NCBI GenBank assembly: GCA_039817415.1
Contig: JBCBVV010000044.1
Coordinates: 1 to 53,950, forward strand
Length of the DNA: 53,950 nucleotides
Direction of reading: 5' to 3'
Source of the DNA: JALEFZ01 sp039817415
Lineage (GTDB): Bacteria; Bacteroidota; Bacteroidia; J057
In this document: piece by piece, positions 34,363 to 43,099 of the stretch
How the letters are laid out: each line of letters begins with the position of its first letter
Position numbering within the stretch: position 1 is the first letter of the stretch
Program-made: the position numbers and the translations under genes
The notes under the pieces: generated by a model
What the model was told of the DNA's origin: nothing
What the model saw: only the letters and a program-made list of their open reading frames with translations
Database searches by the model: none

Positions 34363-36087
34363 CTAAATATTGGTATGAAGCGATTTTTCTCTTCGCATGG
34401 CCCAATAAGAGCAAAAGAAATAGACAAGTGTGCAAATAAATCCTATTTGATAAAAGGCTTCCCTGTGTTCAAGATAGGTTGCTTCCTCTGAGCTTCCGAA
34501 TAGGGTTCGGCACGCCAGAAAAAGAGTAAGTCCAAGGGCAGAATAAGAAAGGATTTTAAGAAAATTGGAAAGGAGCGAGGTATCCTTTATGGTAGCTGGT
34601 TCACTTTCGGCAAGTTTTTTATGGTATTGTCTGATGGTCTCTATGTCAGCCTCTTCTTGTCGAGCTTCCTCAGGGTATTCCTTGTTTGCACCATATTGAC
34701 CTGCCAGTAGGGTATATACGATGATGGTGAAAAACCAAGTTGGAATAAATAAATAGTAGAAGGAAATAACATCAAGAAAATTTAGTCCAAATCCAAAAAA
34801 CAATCCTAGAACCCATGAGGCTATGGCTGGAAGGCTATGTCTATATTTCTGAAATTTCGACCAATACCTGGTGTACCCAATTCTTGGAAAGATTTGATGC
34901 TCTGCGAATACAATGGCACCTACAGGAACTACTATGAGCCCTGCGTAGGTCAATAAGGGTAAGATCTGAGTGAAGACGAAGGGAAAACTGGCAATTACAA
35001 TCATTGCCACACCTACAACCAAAGTAGTTGTCCTCCTGGCTTTCTTATTGTAAATAGCCTGAGCTGCTAATCCAGCACGGTATAGATTGGTAATAGCAGT
35101 TGTCCAACCTGCTATGATGACGATGATAAATCCGGACCATCCTAGCGCATAATAAGCCACATCTCCAGGATCTAGTTGAACAATTGATTTTCCCAAAATA
35201 ACGGCAGTACCTGCGCCCATGATACCAGCGGAGATCCAGGCGATATAATGTCCAAATAACATCCCCGTACTTGTTGCTAGACCGTAGGATTTCTTTTTTG
35301 CGAATCGTAGCAATGCCATATCAATTAAGCCAAAATGGGTAATGGTATTGGCCGCCCAACCAAACCCTATCACTTCCAGTAAGCCAATTCCGGCTTCTCC
35401 CTCACTATTGGTTCCTGTCCAAATAGAACGGTTGCCGATATCTATTAATTCTGCCCATCCATCGGGTATCGTCTTGCCCAAAACACTCAAAGCTAATGCT
35501 GGTAGCAGGACAATAGCACCACTGGCAAACATCGTAAAAAGCCATGGGGCACAGATGCTTGAAAAATCTGCAACTGCTTCAAAGCCGTAAATGGCTATAA
35601 ATACTACAAAAGAACCAACGAGAATGACTACGAGGATAAACCAGATATTAGTTGGATACCAATTAAGCTGTGCAGGAATGTTAAGGGCAAATCTAACGGC
35701 TGTGGAAGAGACCGTTACCATGGCAGCAGAAATGACCGTAAATATCAAAACATTTGCCCAGTTGTAGAGCTTTGACATCGAATCTCCTGAAATTTTATTC
35801 AGATAAGTATATAGGCTCAAACGAGTATCTACGGCTATGGGGGAGGTAATAAATGTCCAACTGAGAACGGCTAAAATATTGCCGATAAGAAGGCCCAAAA
35901 TAATATCCATCGTTTTGGCTCCCAAGGCCACAAAAGTAGCACCAATGACAAATTCTGTAGCAGCGACATGCTCTGCTGCATAAAGTCCTGCAAAATGCTT
36001 CCAGTGATGTAATTTATGGGAAGGAACAGGTAACTGTTCCTCATGCATTTCCTCGAGATCCTGAAAGGTAGTGGGTCCTTTTTCCAT
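34363..36087 (-). CDS. NCS1-family (purine/cytosine permease-like) transporter
   Basis: The product is 574 residues with about twelve membrane spans and a hydrophilic loop near residues 490-520. It has the NCS1 character in its first spans (HWKHFAGLYAAEHVAATEFVIGATFVALG) and in the Gly-rich GFGWAANTITHFGLIDMALLR and GWTTAITNLYRAGLAAQAIY segments. Known NCS1 substrates are nucleobases, hydantoins and vitamins. Here the gene is coupled with three bases' spacing to a polyol dehydrogenase, so a polyol or sugar acid is a more natural guess (inference). It sits in the inner membrane. A decayed LacI-type regulator gene lies just upstream. Confidence 0.85.
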   Translation of the reverse strand: MEKGPTTFQDLEEMHEEQLPVPSHKLHHWKHFAGLYAAEHVAATEFVIGATFVALGAKTMDIILGLLIGNILAVLSWTFITSPIAVDTRLSLYTYLNKISGDSMSKLYNWANVLIFTVISAAMVTVSSTAVRFALNIPAQLNWYPTNIWFILVVILVGSFVVFIAIYGFEAVADFSSICAPWLFTMFASGAIVLLPALALSVLGKTIPDGWAELIDIGNRSIWTGTNSEGEAGIGLLEVIGFGWAANTITHFGLIDMALLRFAKKKSYGLATSTGMLFGHYIAWISAGIMGAGTAVILGKSIVQLDPGDVAYYALGWSGFIIVIIAGWTTAITNLYRAGLAAQAIYNKKARRTTTLVVGVAMIVIASFPFVFTQILPLLTYAGLIVVPVGAIVFAEHQIFPRIGYTRYWSKFQKYRHSLPAIASWVLGLFFGFGLNFLDVISFYYLFIPTWFFTIIVYTLLAGQYGANKEYPEEARQEEADIETIRQYHKKLAESEPATIKDTSLLSNFLKILSYSALGLTLFLACRTLFGSSEEATYLEHREAFYQIGFICTLVYFFCSYWAMRREKSLHTNI

Positions 36088-36202
36088 GTTTGAGTAGTTA
36101 GTCCGAAGTAGGCGTAATTTGATTGAATTGAAATGTTAAAATGTAGCCATTAAAAGTTAGGGTTAATCGTTTAAATTAACTCCTAAATCGAAAAATATTC
36201 TT

Positions 36203-36469
36203 TTATAGTTTAATAATCACCTCTCCCCTAGAATTTTCTGTAGGCCTTATCATTAATCCTTCAGCTAGCTATCTATTCAATGTATCAACAAGCCCTTCGA
36301 GTTTTAAAGTATTCTCATTAGTATTCCCTAAGAACAAACTGAACCCCAAAAGATGTAATTCCTTTTCCAGGGTTCTAGCAGCTTTTTCTGTAAATGGATT
36401 GGCTAAATCAGTTAGAATTAATCCAATTGTTTGGCTTCTTCCGTACTGTCTTTCCTCAGAACCCCTTTT
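36203..36469 (-). pseudogene. Fragment of a LacI-family regulator
   Basis: One frame reads GRSQTIGLILTDLANPF at about 36318-36368 bases from the right end, then a helix (EKAARTLEKELHLLGFSLFL), GNTNEN, LEGLVDTL, an in-frame TAG at 36269-36271, and LAEGLMIRP. This is the start of the sugar-binding domain of LacI/GalR regulators (hinge to second strand). The helix-turn-helix part before it and the last two thirds of the domain are missing. It is about 115 bases upstream of the NCS1 permease gene on the same strand, where a local regulator would be expected. Confidence 0.75.
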
Positions 36470-36664
36470 TTAGCACACTAACAGCTCATTTGAAGGAACA
36501 AAACAAGATGAGATAGGCTGTTCATGGCTATTCATACAAATAGGTTGAATTTTTTTCTTCTAATCAACGAGGAAGATTAAGGGGCATAAAAAGTGGAATG
36601 AATGGCATTTCCTATTTGAATGGTAAGCCTAGAGTTGTTATCGATTAGTCAAGAAGATGAACCT
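36470..36664. other. Remainder of the gap between response regulator and permease genes
   Basis: Together with 36088-36202 this completes a 577-base gap whose only recognisable content is the LacI fragment. I looked for the missing helix-turn-helix in 36470-36664 and did not find it. No clear promoter consensus or hairpin is visible. Confidence 0.4.
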
Positions 36665-37330
36665 TTATTTCTTCCAAAACCACTTGTTTCGATTGGCTAG
36701 GGTGATGACCTCTGCTTTGGATTTGACGGAGAGTTTCTGGTAGATATTATGGACGTGGTTTCTGACGGTTTTGTGAGAAATAAACAGCTGTTCTGCTATT
36801 TGGGGATAGGTTTGGCCCTCTGCCAGTAGCGTAAGGATTTCAGTTTCCCGACGGGTTAATTGGTAGCTGCTCAAAGGTGTCTTCTCTACGTGTCGTGTAG
36901 GCAATTCATCGCGTAAATAGCGAATAGCTTTGGCTGCCACCATGGGCGACATCGGCATGCGATTTTCGTGGGCATCTTCAATGGCCTGTACGATTCGCGT
37001 GGGTTTTTCCTCCTTCAACAAGTACCCACAGGCTCCCGCCAAAATGGCCTTGAAGATATGTTCTTCATCATCAAATACGGTCAGCATCAATACCTGTGTT
37101 TCAGGAAAGTGGGATCGGATGTGTTGGGTGGCTTGAATCCCATCCATTCTGGGCATTTCTATATCCATCAAAATCACATCAGGTTTTTCCACACTTTCCT
37201 CCATCCGTTCGATGGCTTGCAAACCATTGATGGCCGTAAAGACTACCGATAACTCATCGAATAATGCACAGCTTTCCTGAAGTTGGCGGATGAGATGGGG
37301 CTTGTCGTCGACTATGGCAATTTTAAGCAT
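36665..37330 (-). CDS. NarL/LuxR-type response regulator
   Basis: The ATG at 37330 starts a normal receiver domain (MLKIAIVDDKPHL); the frame continues to 37399 without domain content. The 221-residue product has the phospho-acceptor Asp56 (VILMDIEMPRMDG), Thr/Lys switch residues (MLTVFDDEE, YLLKEEKP) and a C-terminal LuxR-type helix-turn-helix (LTRRETEILTLLAEGQTYPQ, KTVRNHVHNIYQKLSV). It lies 90 bases after the TPR histidine kinase gene and is its obvious partner. The regulon is unknown. Confidence 0.93.
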   Translation of the reverse strand: MLKIAIVDDKPHLIRQLQESCALFDELSVVFTAINGLQAIERMEESVEKPDVILMDIEMPRMDGIQATQHIRSHFPETQVLMLTVFDDEEHIFKAILAGACGYLLKEEKPTRIVQAIEDAHENRMPMSPMVAAKAIRYLRDELPTRHVEKTPLSSYQLTRRETEILTLLAEGQTYPQIAEQLFISHKTVRNHVHNIYQKLSVKSKAEVITLANRNKWFWKK

Positions 37331-37420
37331 ATAAGGAGGTGGATTAGATAGTTGATGATCGAAAGTCCTAAATAAAGGGATGTTGTGAACCTTATCCATA
37401 GGACAACTGTACCATTTTGC

Positions 37421-39343
37421 TCACGACTTGAGGTGAAGTTGTAGGTTTGTTCCTTGGCCAGGGGCAGAATTAATCTCAAGTGTGGCCCCAATTTCTTCTG
37501 CCCTTGCGAGCATATTGTCTAAGCCGTAGTGGCCAAGTACCCCATTTTTAGCAGAATTGAAACCTACCCCATCATCCACCAAGGATACCGAGAGTTGGTT
37601 ACCAAGTGAAACAAGTTCAAGCTTGATTTCCTTGGCCTGAGCATGTTTGACAACATTTTGTATGCCTTCTTGAAGAATACGAAAAATGGTCAATCCTTGC
37701 TGAGGCCGCAAGGGTGCGTTCCCCATTACCTCCAGTTTCCATCTAGGCTCTTCCATTCCTTCCAAGTACCTGCTAAGATATTGTCTGAGTTTTCTTCCTA
37801 GACCTTCCAGGTCGATTTCCTCTTGTTTGATGGCCCAAATGGTATCTCTTAACAAGCCCATGGTCTCTCTGGCGTGGTCATCCAATTGCTCAATGGTGGT
37901 AACATCGATTTGTTTGTCTTCACGTTGTGCCTTTACACCTAGCATATTGAGCTTAGTGGTAATGGCGGTTAACTGCGAGCCTACGTGGTCATGCAAATCT
38001 CTTGAGATTCGTTCCTTTTCAGACTTAAGCTTAATTTCTTGTAGTTCCTTCTCATATCGACGACGTTCCTGCAGCCTAAGATAGCCTGCGCCACCTAGGA
38101 TGAGGAGAAGGGCGATTCCTGCGCCAGCCAACAGGATATTTCGGCTATTGCGCTCGTTTTGATTCTCAATTTCTAGTTGTTGTAGGGCTATTTTCTGTTC
38201 CTTTTTTTCTGTCTCATAGCGTGTTTCCATCTCGGCAATTTGTTCGCTCACCAGCTCTCCTCTGAGGCTATCTGACAGCTCTATATAGGCCAACAAAGAG
38301 GTGGAGGCATCTTCATATTGTTGGGTTCCATGAAAGAATTCGCCCATGGCCTTTAAAGTAGAGGATTCTATGGCTTGAAATCCGCTATTTTTTGCTAGGT
38401 CAAGGCTTTTTTGAAATGACTGTTGGGCTTCTTTGGATCTTCCAGCTTGCGATTGATAGGTACCTAGGCGGGCATAGTCAAAAGCGATCCCTTGTATATC
38501 ATTAATGGATTCGTTTAGCGCAATACTTTCTTCCAAGGCTTCAATGGCCGAGAGAGGGCGTTTTTGTTGTTGGTATAGGCTGCTGAGGCTGCTGTAGGTG
38601 CTGGCAAGATCTCTGAGATTTTTATGTTGAGATAGTATTTCCTTTGCACGAAGGAGATAAACCTCCGCAGAATCTAGTTCTTCTAGATTCAAAAAAGTAG
38701 TCCCAATGGCTTGCCAACTGCTTCCTGCCTCTCCTGCCTTTAGGGCTTCTTTGGGCATATCCGCTAAGCTTCCCTTGTAGGAAAGTAATGCCTCTTCATG
38801 CCTATCCATGGCGGTATAAATCGCCCCAATGTTGTGCTTCAGCTTGGCAGTTTCCAGTTTGTTGTCATAATGCTCCCTTATGGGCAAAGCTTCTAGGAAA
38901 TTGGCGAGGGCACCATCATAGTTTCCTCGGTATTGTTCGATGACACCCATGTTGGTCAAACCAGCTGCGATTCCCATGGTATCCTTCAAGCGTCGTTTGA
39001 CATCAGTTGATAATTGATTGTAGTACAGTGCACTATCTAATAATCCTTGGTTGCCATATATAACTCCCTGAACAATATAGGCTTTGCTCAGATAGGGGAG
39101 TCCCATTTCCTCGTTTTCTACCTCTTTTGCGAGTTGTATCGCCTCCTGGCAAAGCATGGTTCCGCTATCTGGCGTACTAAAAGCATAACGCCATGCCACA
39201 TGCATCATATTCCATATATGGCTTGTATCTCTTTGGGGGACGTCAATGAGAGCTTTTAGGCTGTCAACATGTGCTTGGGAAAAAGCCGGAGTGAGTTCAC
39301 ACAGTAAGATCAGGCAAATAATTGAAAGAGATTTTTTATTCAT
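37421..39343 (-). CDS. TPR-containing sensor histidine kinase (HisKA_3 type)
   Basis: The ATG at 39343 gives a signal peptide (SIICLILLCELTPAFSQ). The 640-residue product has about seven tetratricopeptide-like repeats (for example AAGLTNMGVIEQYRGNYDGA, DYARLGTYQSQAGRSKEAQQ) in the periplasm, a coiled coil (IAEMETRYETEKKEQKIALQ), one membrane span (ILLAGAGIALLLILGGAGYL) and a cytoplasmic HisKA_3/HATPase module. The phospho-acceptor is His451 (RDLHDHVGSQ), and the ATPase has DDGVGF and GHYGLDNM. It pairs with the NarL-type regulator downstream. Signals sensed by TPR kinases are unknown. Confidence 0.92.
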   Translation of the reverse strand: MNKKSLSIICLILLCELTPAFSQAHVDSLKALIDVPQRDTSHIWNMMHVAWRYAFSTPDSGTMLCQEAIQLAKEVENEEMGLPYLSKAYIVQGVIYGNQGLLDSALYYNQLSTDVKRRLKDTMGIAAGLTNMGVIEQYRGNYDGALANFLEALPIREHYDNKLETAKLKHNIGAIYTAMDRHEEALLSYKGSLADMPKEALKAGEAGSSWQAIGTTFLNLEELDSAEVYLLRAKEILSQHKNLRDLASTYSSLSSLYQQQKRPLSAIEALEESIALNESINDIQGIAFDYARLGTYQSQAGRSKEAQQSFQKSLDLAKNSGFQAIESSTLKAMGEFFHGTQQYEDASTSLLAYIELSDSLRGELVSEQIAEMETRYETEKKEQKIALQQLEIENQNERNSRNILLAGAGIALLLILGGAGYLRLQERRRYEKELQEIKLKSEKERISRDLHDHVGSQLTAITTKLNMLGVKAQREDKQIDVTTIEQLDDHARETMGLLRDTIWAIKQEEIDLEGLGRKLRQYLSRYLEGMEEPRWKLEVMGNAPLRPQQGLTIFRILQEGIQNVVKHAQAKEIKLELVSLGNQLSVSLVDDGVGFNSAKNGVLGHYGLDNMLARAEEIGATLEINSAPGQGTNLQLHLKS

Positions 39344-39473
39344 GCTAATGGGGGCAAACAATATGTTGACAGAAATCTGACGAATCAACTTATCATTCTC
39401 TCCAGATTTTCCAAGTCAATCTGGTAAAATGCATGTAAATGGCTTATAAGTAGCTGGATAGAGAATGAGTATA

Positions 39474-40199
39474 TCAATGTTGGGATAGGGAAAAGGACTT
39501 TATTTCTTCTTCAGATCCATGAAATACATTCAAGTCCACAAAGCCTTCAATACCTGCCATTCTTCCTCTATTGGAATACTGCCAAAAGGCCCAATCCTCT
39601 CTATCAGGCAAACTCGGGCCTGAAACAATATTTCTGATCCAAATGGGATTTGTCTGGAAGTCATGAATCAAGTATTGCTTGTAGAAGTCTGTCATTACAT
39701 ACAAAATGGGCATTTGGCCATAATGAGCTTTGACTTGCTGGATACAGCCTTTGATTTCTTGGACGATTTGTTCCTTGGGTTTGTCCGTTTCACAATTGCC
39801 GTAAAATTCTAAATCCAGGACAATGGGAAGCATCCCATCTCCTTTTGGGACTGTCCGAATGATATTCTCGGCCTGTTCAAAGCCTGTTTTACAGCGTCGG
39901 TAAAAATGGTAAGCCCCTACGTAATAGCCTTGCTGACGTGCATTTTCCCAGTTCTCTTTAAACTTAGGATCAACATAGGTTTGCCCTTCCGTGGCCTTGA
40001 TAAAAACGAAATCGACATCTTCTTTCTCCAATTCTTTCCAATTGATCTCACCTTGATGATAAGAGATGTCTATTCCTCTGATAGGGTAGGTATGGGGCGA
40101 GGGATAATTCAGGCGAACATAGCCTTGGTAGAAAAGAAAACCTACCAAGCTCAGCACCAATAAGATGAGCAGAATAATTCTTACATATGTTGTTTTCAT
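39474..40199 (-). CDS. Membrane-anchored GH25 lysozyme-like muramidase
   Basis: The ATG at 40199 gives one N-terminal membrane span (IILLILLVLSLVGFLFYQGY). The frame reaches 40238 but without added features. The 241-residue product continues as a GH25 domain: RGIDISYHQGEINWKELEKE, FVFIKATEGQTYVDPKF, GAYHFYRR and the catalytic acid region LPIVLDLEFYGNC. A closing WAFWQYSNRGRMAGIEGFVD is typical of the family. It should cleave peptidoglycan from the periplasmic side. No immunity or secretion genes are near, so a role in cell-wall turnover is more likely than attack. Confidence 0.9.
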   Translation of the reverse strand: MKTTYVRIILLILLVLSLVGFLFYQGYVRLNYPSPHTYPIRGIDISYHQGEINWKELEKEDVDFVFIKATEGQTYVDPKFKENWENARQQGYYVGAYHFYRRCKTGFEQAENIIRTVPKGDGMLPIVLDLEFYGNCETDKPKEQIVQEIKGCIQQVKAHYGQMPILYVMTDFYKQYLIHDFQTNPIWIRNIVSGPSLPDREDWAFWQYSNRGRMAGIEGFVDLNVFHGSEEEIKSFSLSQH

Positions 40200-40275
40200 G
40201 TATGGACGCCTTACAGATATAGGAACAGGCATGAGCATGATCTCATACCTGTTTGTAAAAATGCTGTCTTACTGC

Positions 40276-42567
40276 TTAAGCAATAATCTTCTCCTTATCC
40301 GTATTTACGAACATCACATGGCCTAGTTTGTCATAACCAGAAAACAAATCTTCCCCTTGCTTTTTGAGGCTGTCCTGCTGGAATCCAATGATGGTCAAAT
40401 CGGCATCGTCAGAGTGCTGATTGATGATGGATTTGATGCTTCGGTTCTCCTTGCGGCCGATCACGGTAACGTTCTTAGGAGAAATAGCTAGCCTTCCTTC
40501 GTTGATCAGGGCAATCAGTTTATCCTTTTGCTTGTCTGTCTCGGCTTCGGGATAAACCGCAAAGATTTTGATTTCACCACCTCTCCATTCTGGATGACCA
40601 AGGATGATGTAGGCCAGTAAAATCATCAGGTTTCCGTTGGTGAAATCCTCTGCGGTCAACCAAATATGAATATCATGCTTATATCCGAAGCCCTTTTCGC
40701 TACTGCGCATGATCACTACATCGAAGTCCGCTGCTTTGATCAACCCAAAGTTCTCAATGATGTCATTCAAACGATCCGGTCTGCTTGGACTGAATTCAAA
40801 CAAGATCATGTTGTTGTCCTGTCCGGATATACCCGGAATCTGCAGGGTTTGGGCAACAGCAGAAGTATAGGAAGGACTGATCATGGTATCCACGTATACC
40901 CGTGAATTGGACAGTTTGGTCCACCTAAGCAGTCGTTTCAAAACATCCCTTGATTCTTGTACGGTAGTTCGTGAGTAGTAATCCTTGATCATATGGACAT
41001 AGGTCCCAAAGCCATATTTGTTGGCGATGAAACGCGTCATGTCAAAGGCAGAGTTTCGTTCGAAGCTGTCCTGCGAAATACATACCACAGAAGGCACCCA
41101 ATGTTCTTCAGTTCCATCATCTCCTCCCACACGCTGAAGCATGACTCTAAGGCTACGGGCTACCTGGAAGATCACTCCCTGGAAAATCCTGACCATTCCC
41201 CCTTCATCTTGCTTATACCGATTTACCCAGAAGTAAATGCCCACCATCAACAAAATAGAAGCAACCGCATAAGGAAGGTTCATTTTGAACATCAACCAAA
41301 TCGTCAAAATGGCTCCTGGAAGGGATAAATACCATTTGGAGTTGAATGATGGTCGGTATGCGGGGTTCGAAGAAAAGTGCTCAAGAAATGAGATCAAACA
41401 AATGGCACCATAGGTAACCATGAAGAACATGGAAATAATCTCTGCAACAAGATCCACATCACCAATCACCACAAATACCATAGCAATGATCATCGTAATG
41501 ATAGATCCATTGACAGGCTCATCATCTCTTTGCCTGATCTTGGCTAGCCAGTTATTGGCAGATTCCATCGGGATAACCTTGTCATTGGCAAGTGCCTGAA
41601 GCGTTCTGGGGGCTACAAGAATAGAACCCAAAGCAGAGGACATAGCTGCTGCCGCCAAGCCAATTGGGATAATGGGCGCCCACAAGGCAATATCGCTCAT
41701 GATCAATCTATCCTTATCAGCCAGAATCTCAGGTGGCAAATTAAACGCAATCTTAAAAGCGACTGCCACGTAGATCAACATGCCTATAATGGTCGCAGCC
41801 AGTGTTCCTACTGGAATCGATTTACCTGGATCTCTCAAATCACCAGATAATCCTAGGCCGGCAATGATACCCGTAAAAGCAGGGAAAATAATCGTAAAGA
41901 CGTAGAAGAAAGGTTGAGGATCTATTTTCTTTTCAATGCCAAAGTCTCCTAGTTTGGAAGGGTCAAATACCCGATTGAATACCTCTGTAAAGGAGCCGGC
42001 AGCTTTTTCTGCCAAAGCCGGATCAGATTCTCCTGCGAAGAAGAGAACGAGCGAAGCGAATAAGATGGCAGCCACCACATACAGAAGTGCCATACCTGAG
42101 TTTGCTCCCCTTGTTAGCACCAGCAAGGACAAAAGCACCATGGTCGGAATAGAAACCAGTCGGAAGCCAAATGTGTCTATTTCCCAGCCAAAGGATGAAT
42201 CCAGCCATTCAAATAAGGGCCCTGTTGACTGGGCAAAAGCTACCACATAGAATGCTACCGAAATCGCCTGGGAGATATAAAGAGCAATCCCAATGGCGCC
42301 GCCTATCTTCAATCCAAAGGATCGAGAAATGATATAGTAAGCACCCCCTCCCTCTACACGTTGGTTGGTTGCAATCTCCGCAATGGCCAAAGAAGTTGGG
42401 ATCGTAACAAGGTGTCCGATCATAATGATCATCAGGGTACCCACAAGTCCGACATGGCCAATGGCCCAGCCAAACCTCAAAAACAGGATCGCACCCAGGA
42501 TAGTAGAAATAGATGTTAGGAAGACGGGAAGGGTCCCAAATTTCCTGTTTGCCTGTTGCTCACTCAT
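40276..42567 (-). CDS. Cation-chloride-cotransporter-like APC-superfamily transporter
   Basis: The product is 763 residues. About twelve membrane spans in residues 10-470 begin with GTLPVFLTSISTILGAILFLRFGWAIGHVG, the pattern of SLC12-type cotransporters and not of amino-acid permeases. Also typical are RVEGGGAYYIISRSFG and the inner-loop GDLRDPGKSIPVGTLAA. The C-terminal ~280 residues are cytoplasmic, with an alpha/beta half resembling a universal-stress-like domain (DADLTIIGFQQDSLK). Family members move Na, K and Cl together; the ions here are not known. It is transcribed alone or before the lysozyme gene, 76 bases apart. Confidence 0.85.
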   Translation of the reverse strand: MSEQQANRKFGTLPVFLTSISTILGAILFLRFGWAIGHVGLVGTLMIIMIGHLVTIPTSLAIAEIATNQRVEGGGAYYIISRSFGLKIGGAIGIALYISQAISVAFYVVAFAQSTGPLFEWLDSSFGWEIDTFGFRLVSIPTMVLLSLLVLTRGANSGMALLYVVAAILFASLVLFFAGESDPALAEKAAGSFTEVFNRVFDPSKLGDFGIEKKIDPQPFFYVFTIIFPAFTGIIAGLGLSGDLRDPGKSIPVGTLAATIIGMLIYVAVAFKIAFNLPPEILADKDRLIMSDIALWAPIIPIGLAAAAMSSALGSILVAPRTLQALANDKVIPMESANNWLAKIRQRDDEPVNGSIITMIIAMVFVVIGDVDLVAEIISMFFMVTYGAICLISFLEHFSSNPAYRPSFNSKWYLSLPGAILTIWLMFKMNLPYAVASILLMVGIYFWVNRYKQDEGGMVRIFQGVIFQVARSLRVMLQRVGGDDGTEEHWVPSVVCISQDSFERNSAFDMTRFIANKYGFGTYVHMIKDYYSRTTVQESRDVLKRLLRWTKLSNSRVYVDTMISPSYTSAVAQTLQIPGISGQDNNMILFEFSPSRPDRLNDIIENFGLIKAADFDVVIMRSSEKGFGYKHDIHIWLTAEDFTNGNLMILLAYIILGHPEWRGGEIKIFAVYPEAETDKQKDKLIALINEGRLAISPKNVTVIGRKENRSIKSIINQHSDDADLTIIGFQQDSLKKQGEDLFSGYDKLGHVMFVNTDKEKIIA

Positions 42568-42676
42568 GAAAAGCTAAAATTGGTAGAAGGCGAATATAGG
42601 GAAATAGGTGACAAGACGGAATAGACACTAAAAGAAGAACGTAAGGATAGTAGCCTTGATAGCAGGAAAAAATATC

Positions 42677-42692
42677 ATCGGTATGTTGCGAT
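42677..42692. promoter_or_regulatory. Candidate ArsR operator 1
   Basis: ATCGGTATGTTGCGAT fits ATCG-N8-CGAT. It lies 31-47 bases before the arsR start. The same palindrome recurs at 42704 and 43071, which makes chance unlikely. Confidence 0.6.
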
Positions 42693-42703
42693 TAAGAATG
42701 TTT

Positions 42704-42719
42704 ATCGTATTATTGCGAT
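42704..42719. promoter_or_regulatory. Candidate ArsR operator 2
   Basis: ATCGTATTATTGCGAT fits ATCG-N8-CGAT and ends four bases before the arsR start codon, 27 bases from operator 1. Binding here would block initiation or early transcription, as in autoregulation. Confidence 0.6.
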
Positions 42720-42723
42720 AGAT

Positions 42724-43047
42724 ATGGGAATGACCAAGTCAAATAAATTTAGCCTTGAGCAAAACAAACTGGCCCAATTGGCAAAGGCCATCGGACATCC
42801 TGCCCGTATAGCTATTTTGGAGGTACTCATTCAGAAGCAAAGCTGTATATGTGGAGATATCGTGGAGGAGTTACCGCTCTCTCAATCTACCGTCTCCCAA
42901 CACCTCAAAGAGCTAAAACAAGCAGGTTTGATTAAAGGGGAAATTGATGGGCCTAAGGTTTGCTACTGTATAGATGAACAAAATTGGGCATCGGCTAAAT
43001 CATTGTTGAACAACTGGTTTGGGACCTATAGTAACAATTGTTGTTAG
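42724..43047 (+). CDS. arsR: ArsR/SmtB-family metalloregulator
   Basis: The product is 107 residues from the ATG at 42724 (a second ATG two codons on is possible). It is a winged helix with LAKAIGHPARIAILEVLIQK and the recognition helix LSQSTVSQHLKELKQAG. Cysteine pairs lie at C41/C43 (SCICGD), C80/C82 (VCYCID) and C106/C107 (the last two residues), giving several possible As(III) or metal sites. ArsR proteins repress in the absence of the metal(loid). Two palindromes just upstream and one before the next gene fit this. It is followed by an ArsI-like gene 52 bases later. Confidence 0.88.
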   Translation: MGMTKSNKFSLEQNKLAQLAKAIGHPARIAILEVLIQKQSCICGDIVEELPLSQSTVSQHLKELKQAGLIKGEIDGPKVCYCIDEQNWASAKSLLNNWFGTYSNNCC

Positions 43048-43070
43048 ACCGTATTTTTTTGAGAAAATTC

Positions 43071-43086
43071 ATCGTAAAATACCGAT
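43071..43086. promoter_or_regulatory. Candidate ArsR operator 3
   Basis: ATCGTAAAATACCGAT fits ATCG-N8-CGAT and lies in the arsR-arsI gap, 13 bases before the arsI start. Its presence suggests that arsI also has its own regulated promoter. Confidence 0.55.
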
Positions 43087-43099
43087 TAAATAAATCAAT

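Noticed and set aside
39474..40199. GH25 lysozyme as a phage endolysin or antibacterial effector
   Set aside because: It has an N-terminal membrane anchor and no holin, phage, toxin-secretion or immunity genes nearby.
42677..43086. Reading the three palindromes as a CRISPR or other repeat array
   Set aside because: Only three 16-bp units with unequal spacing, placed at gene starts; operators are a far better explanation.
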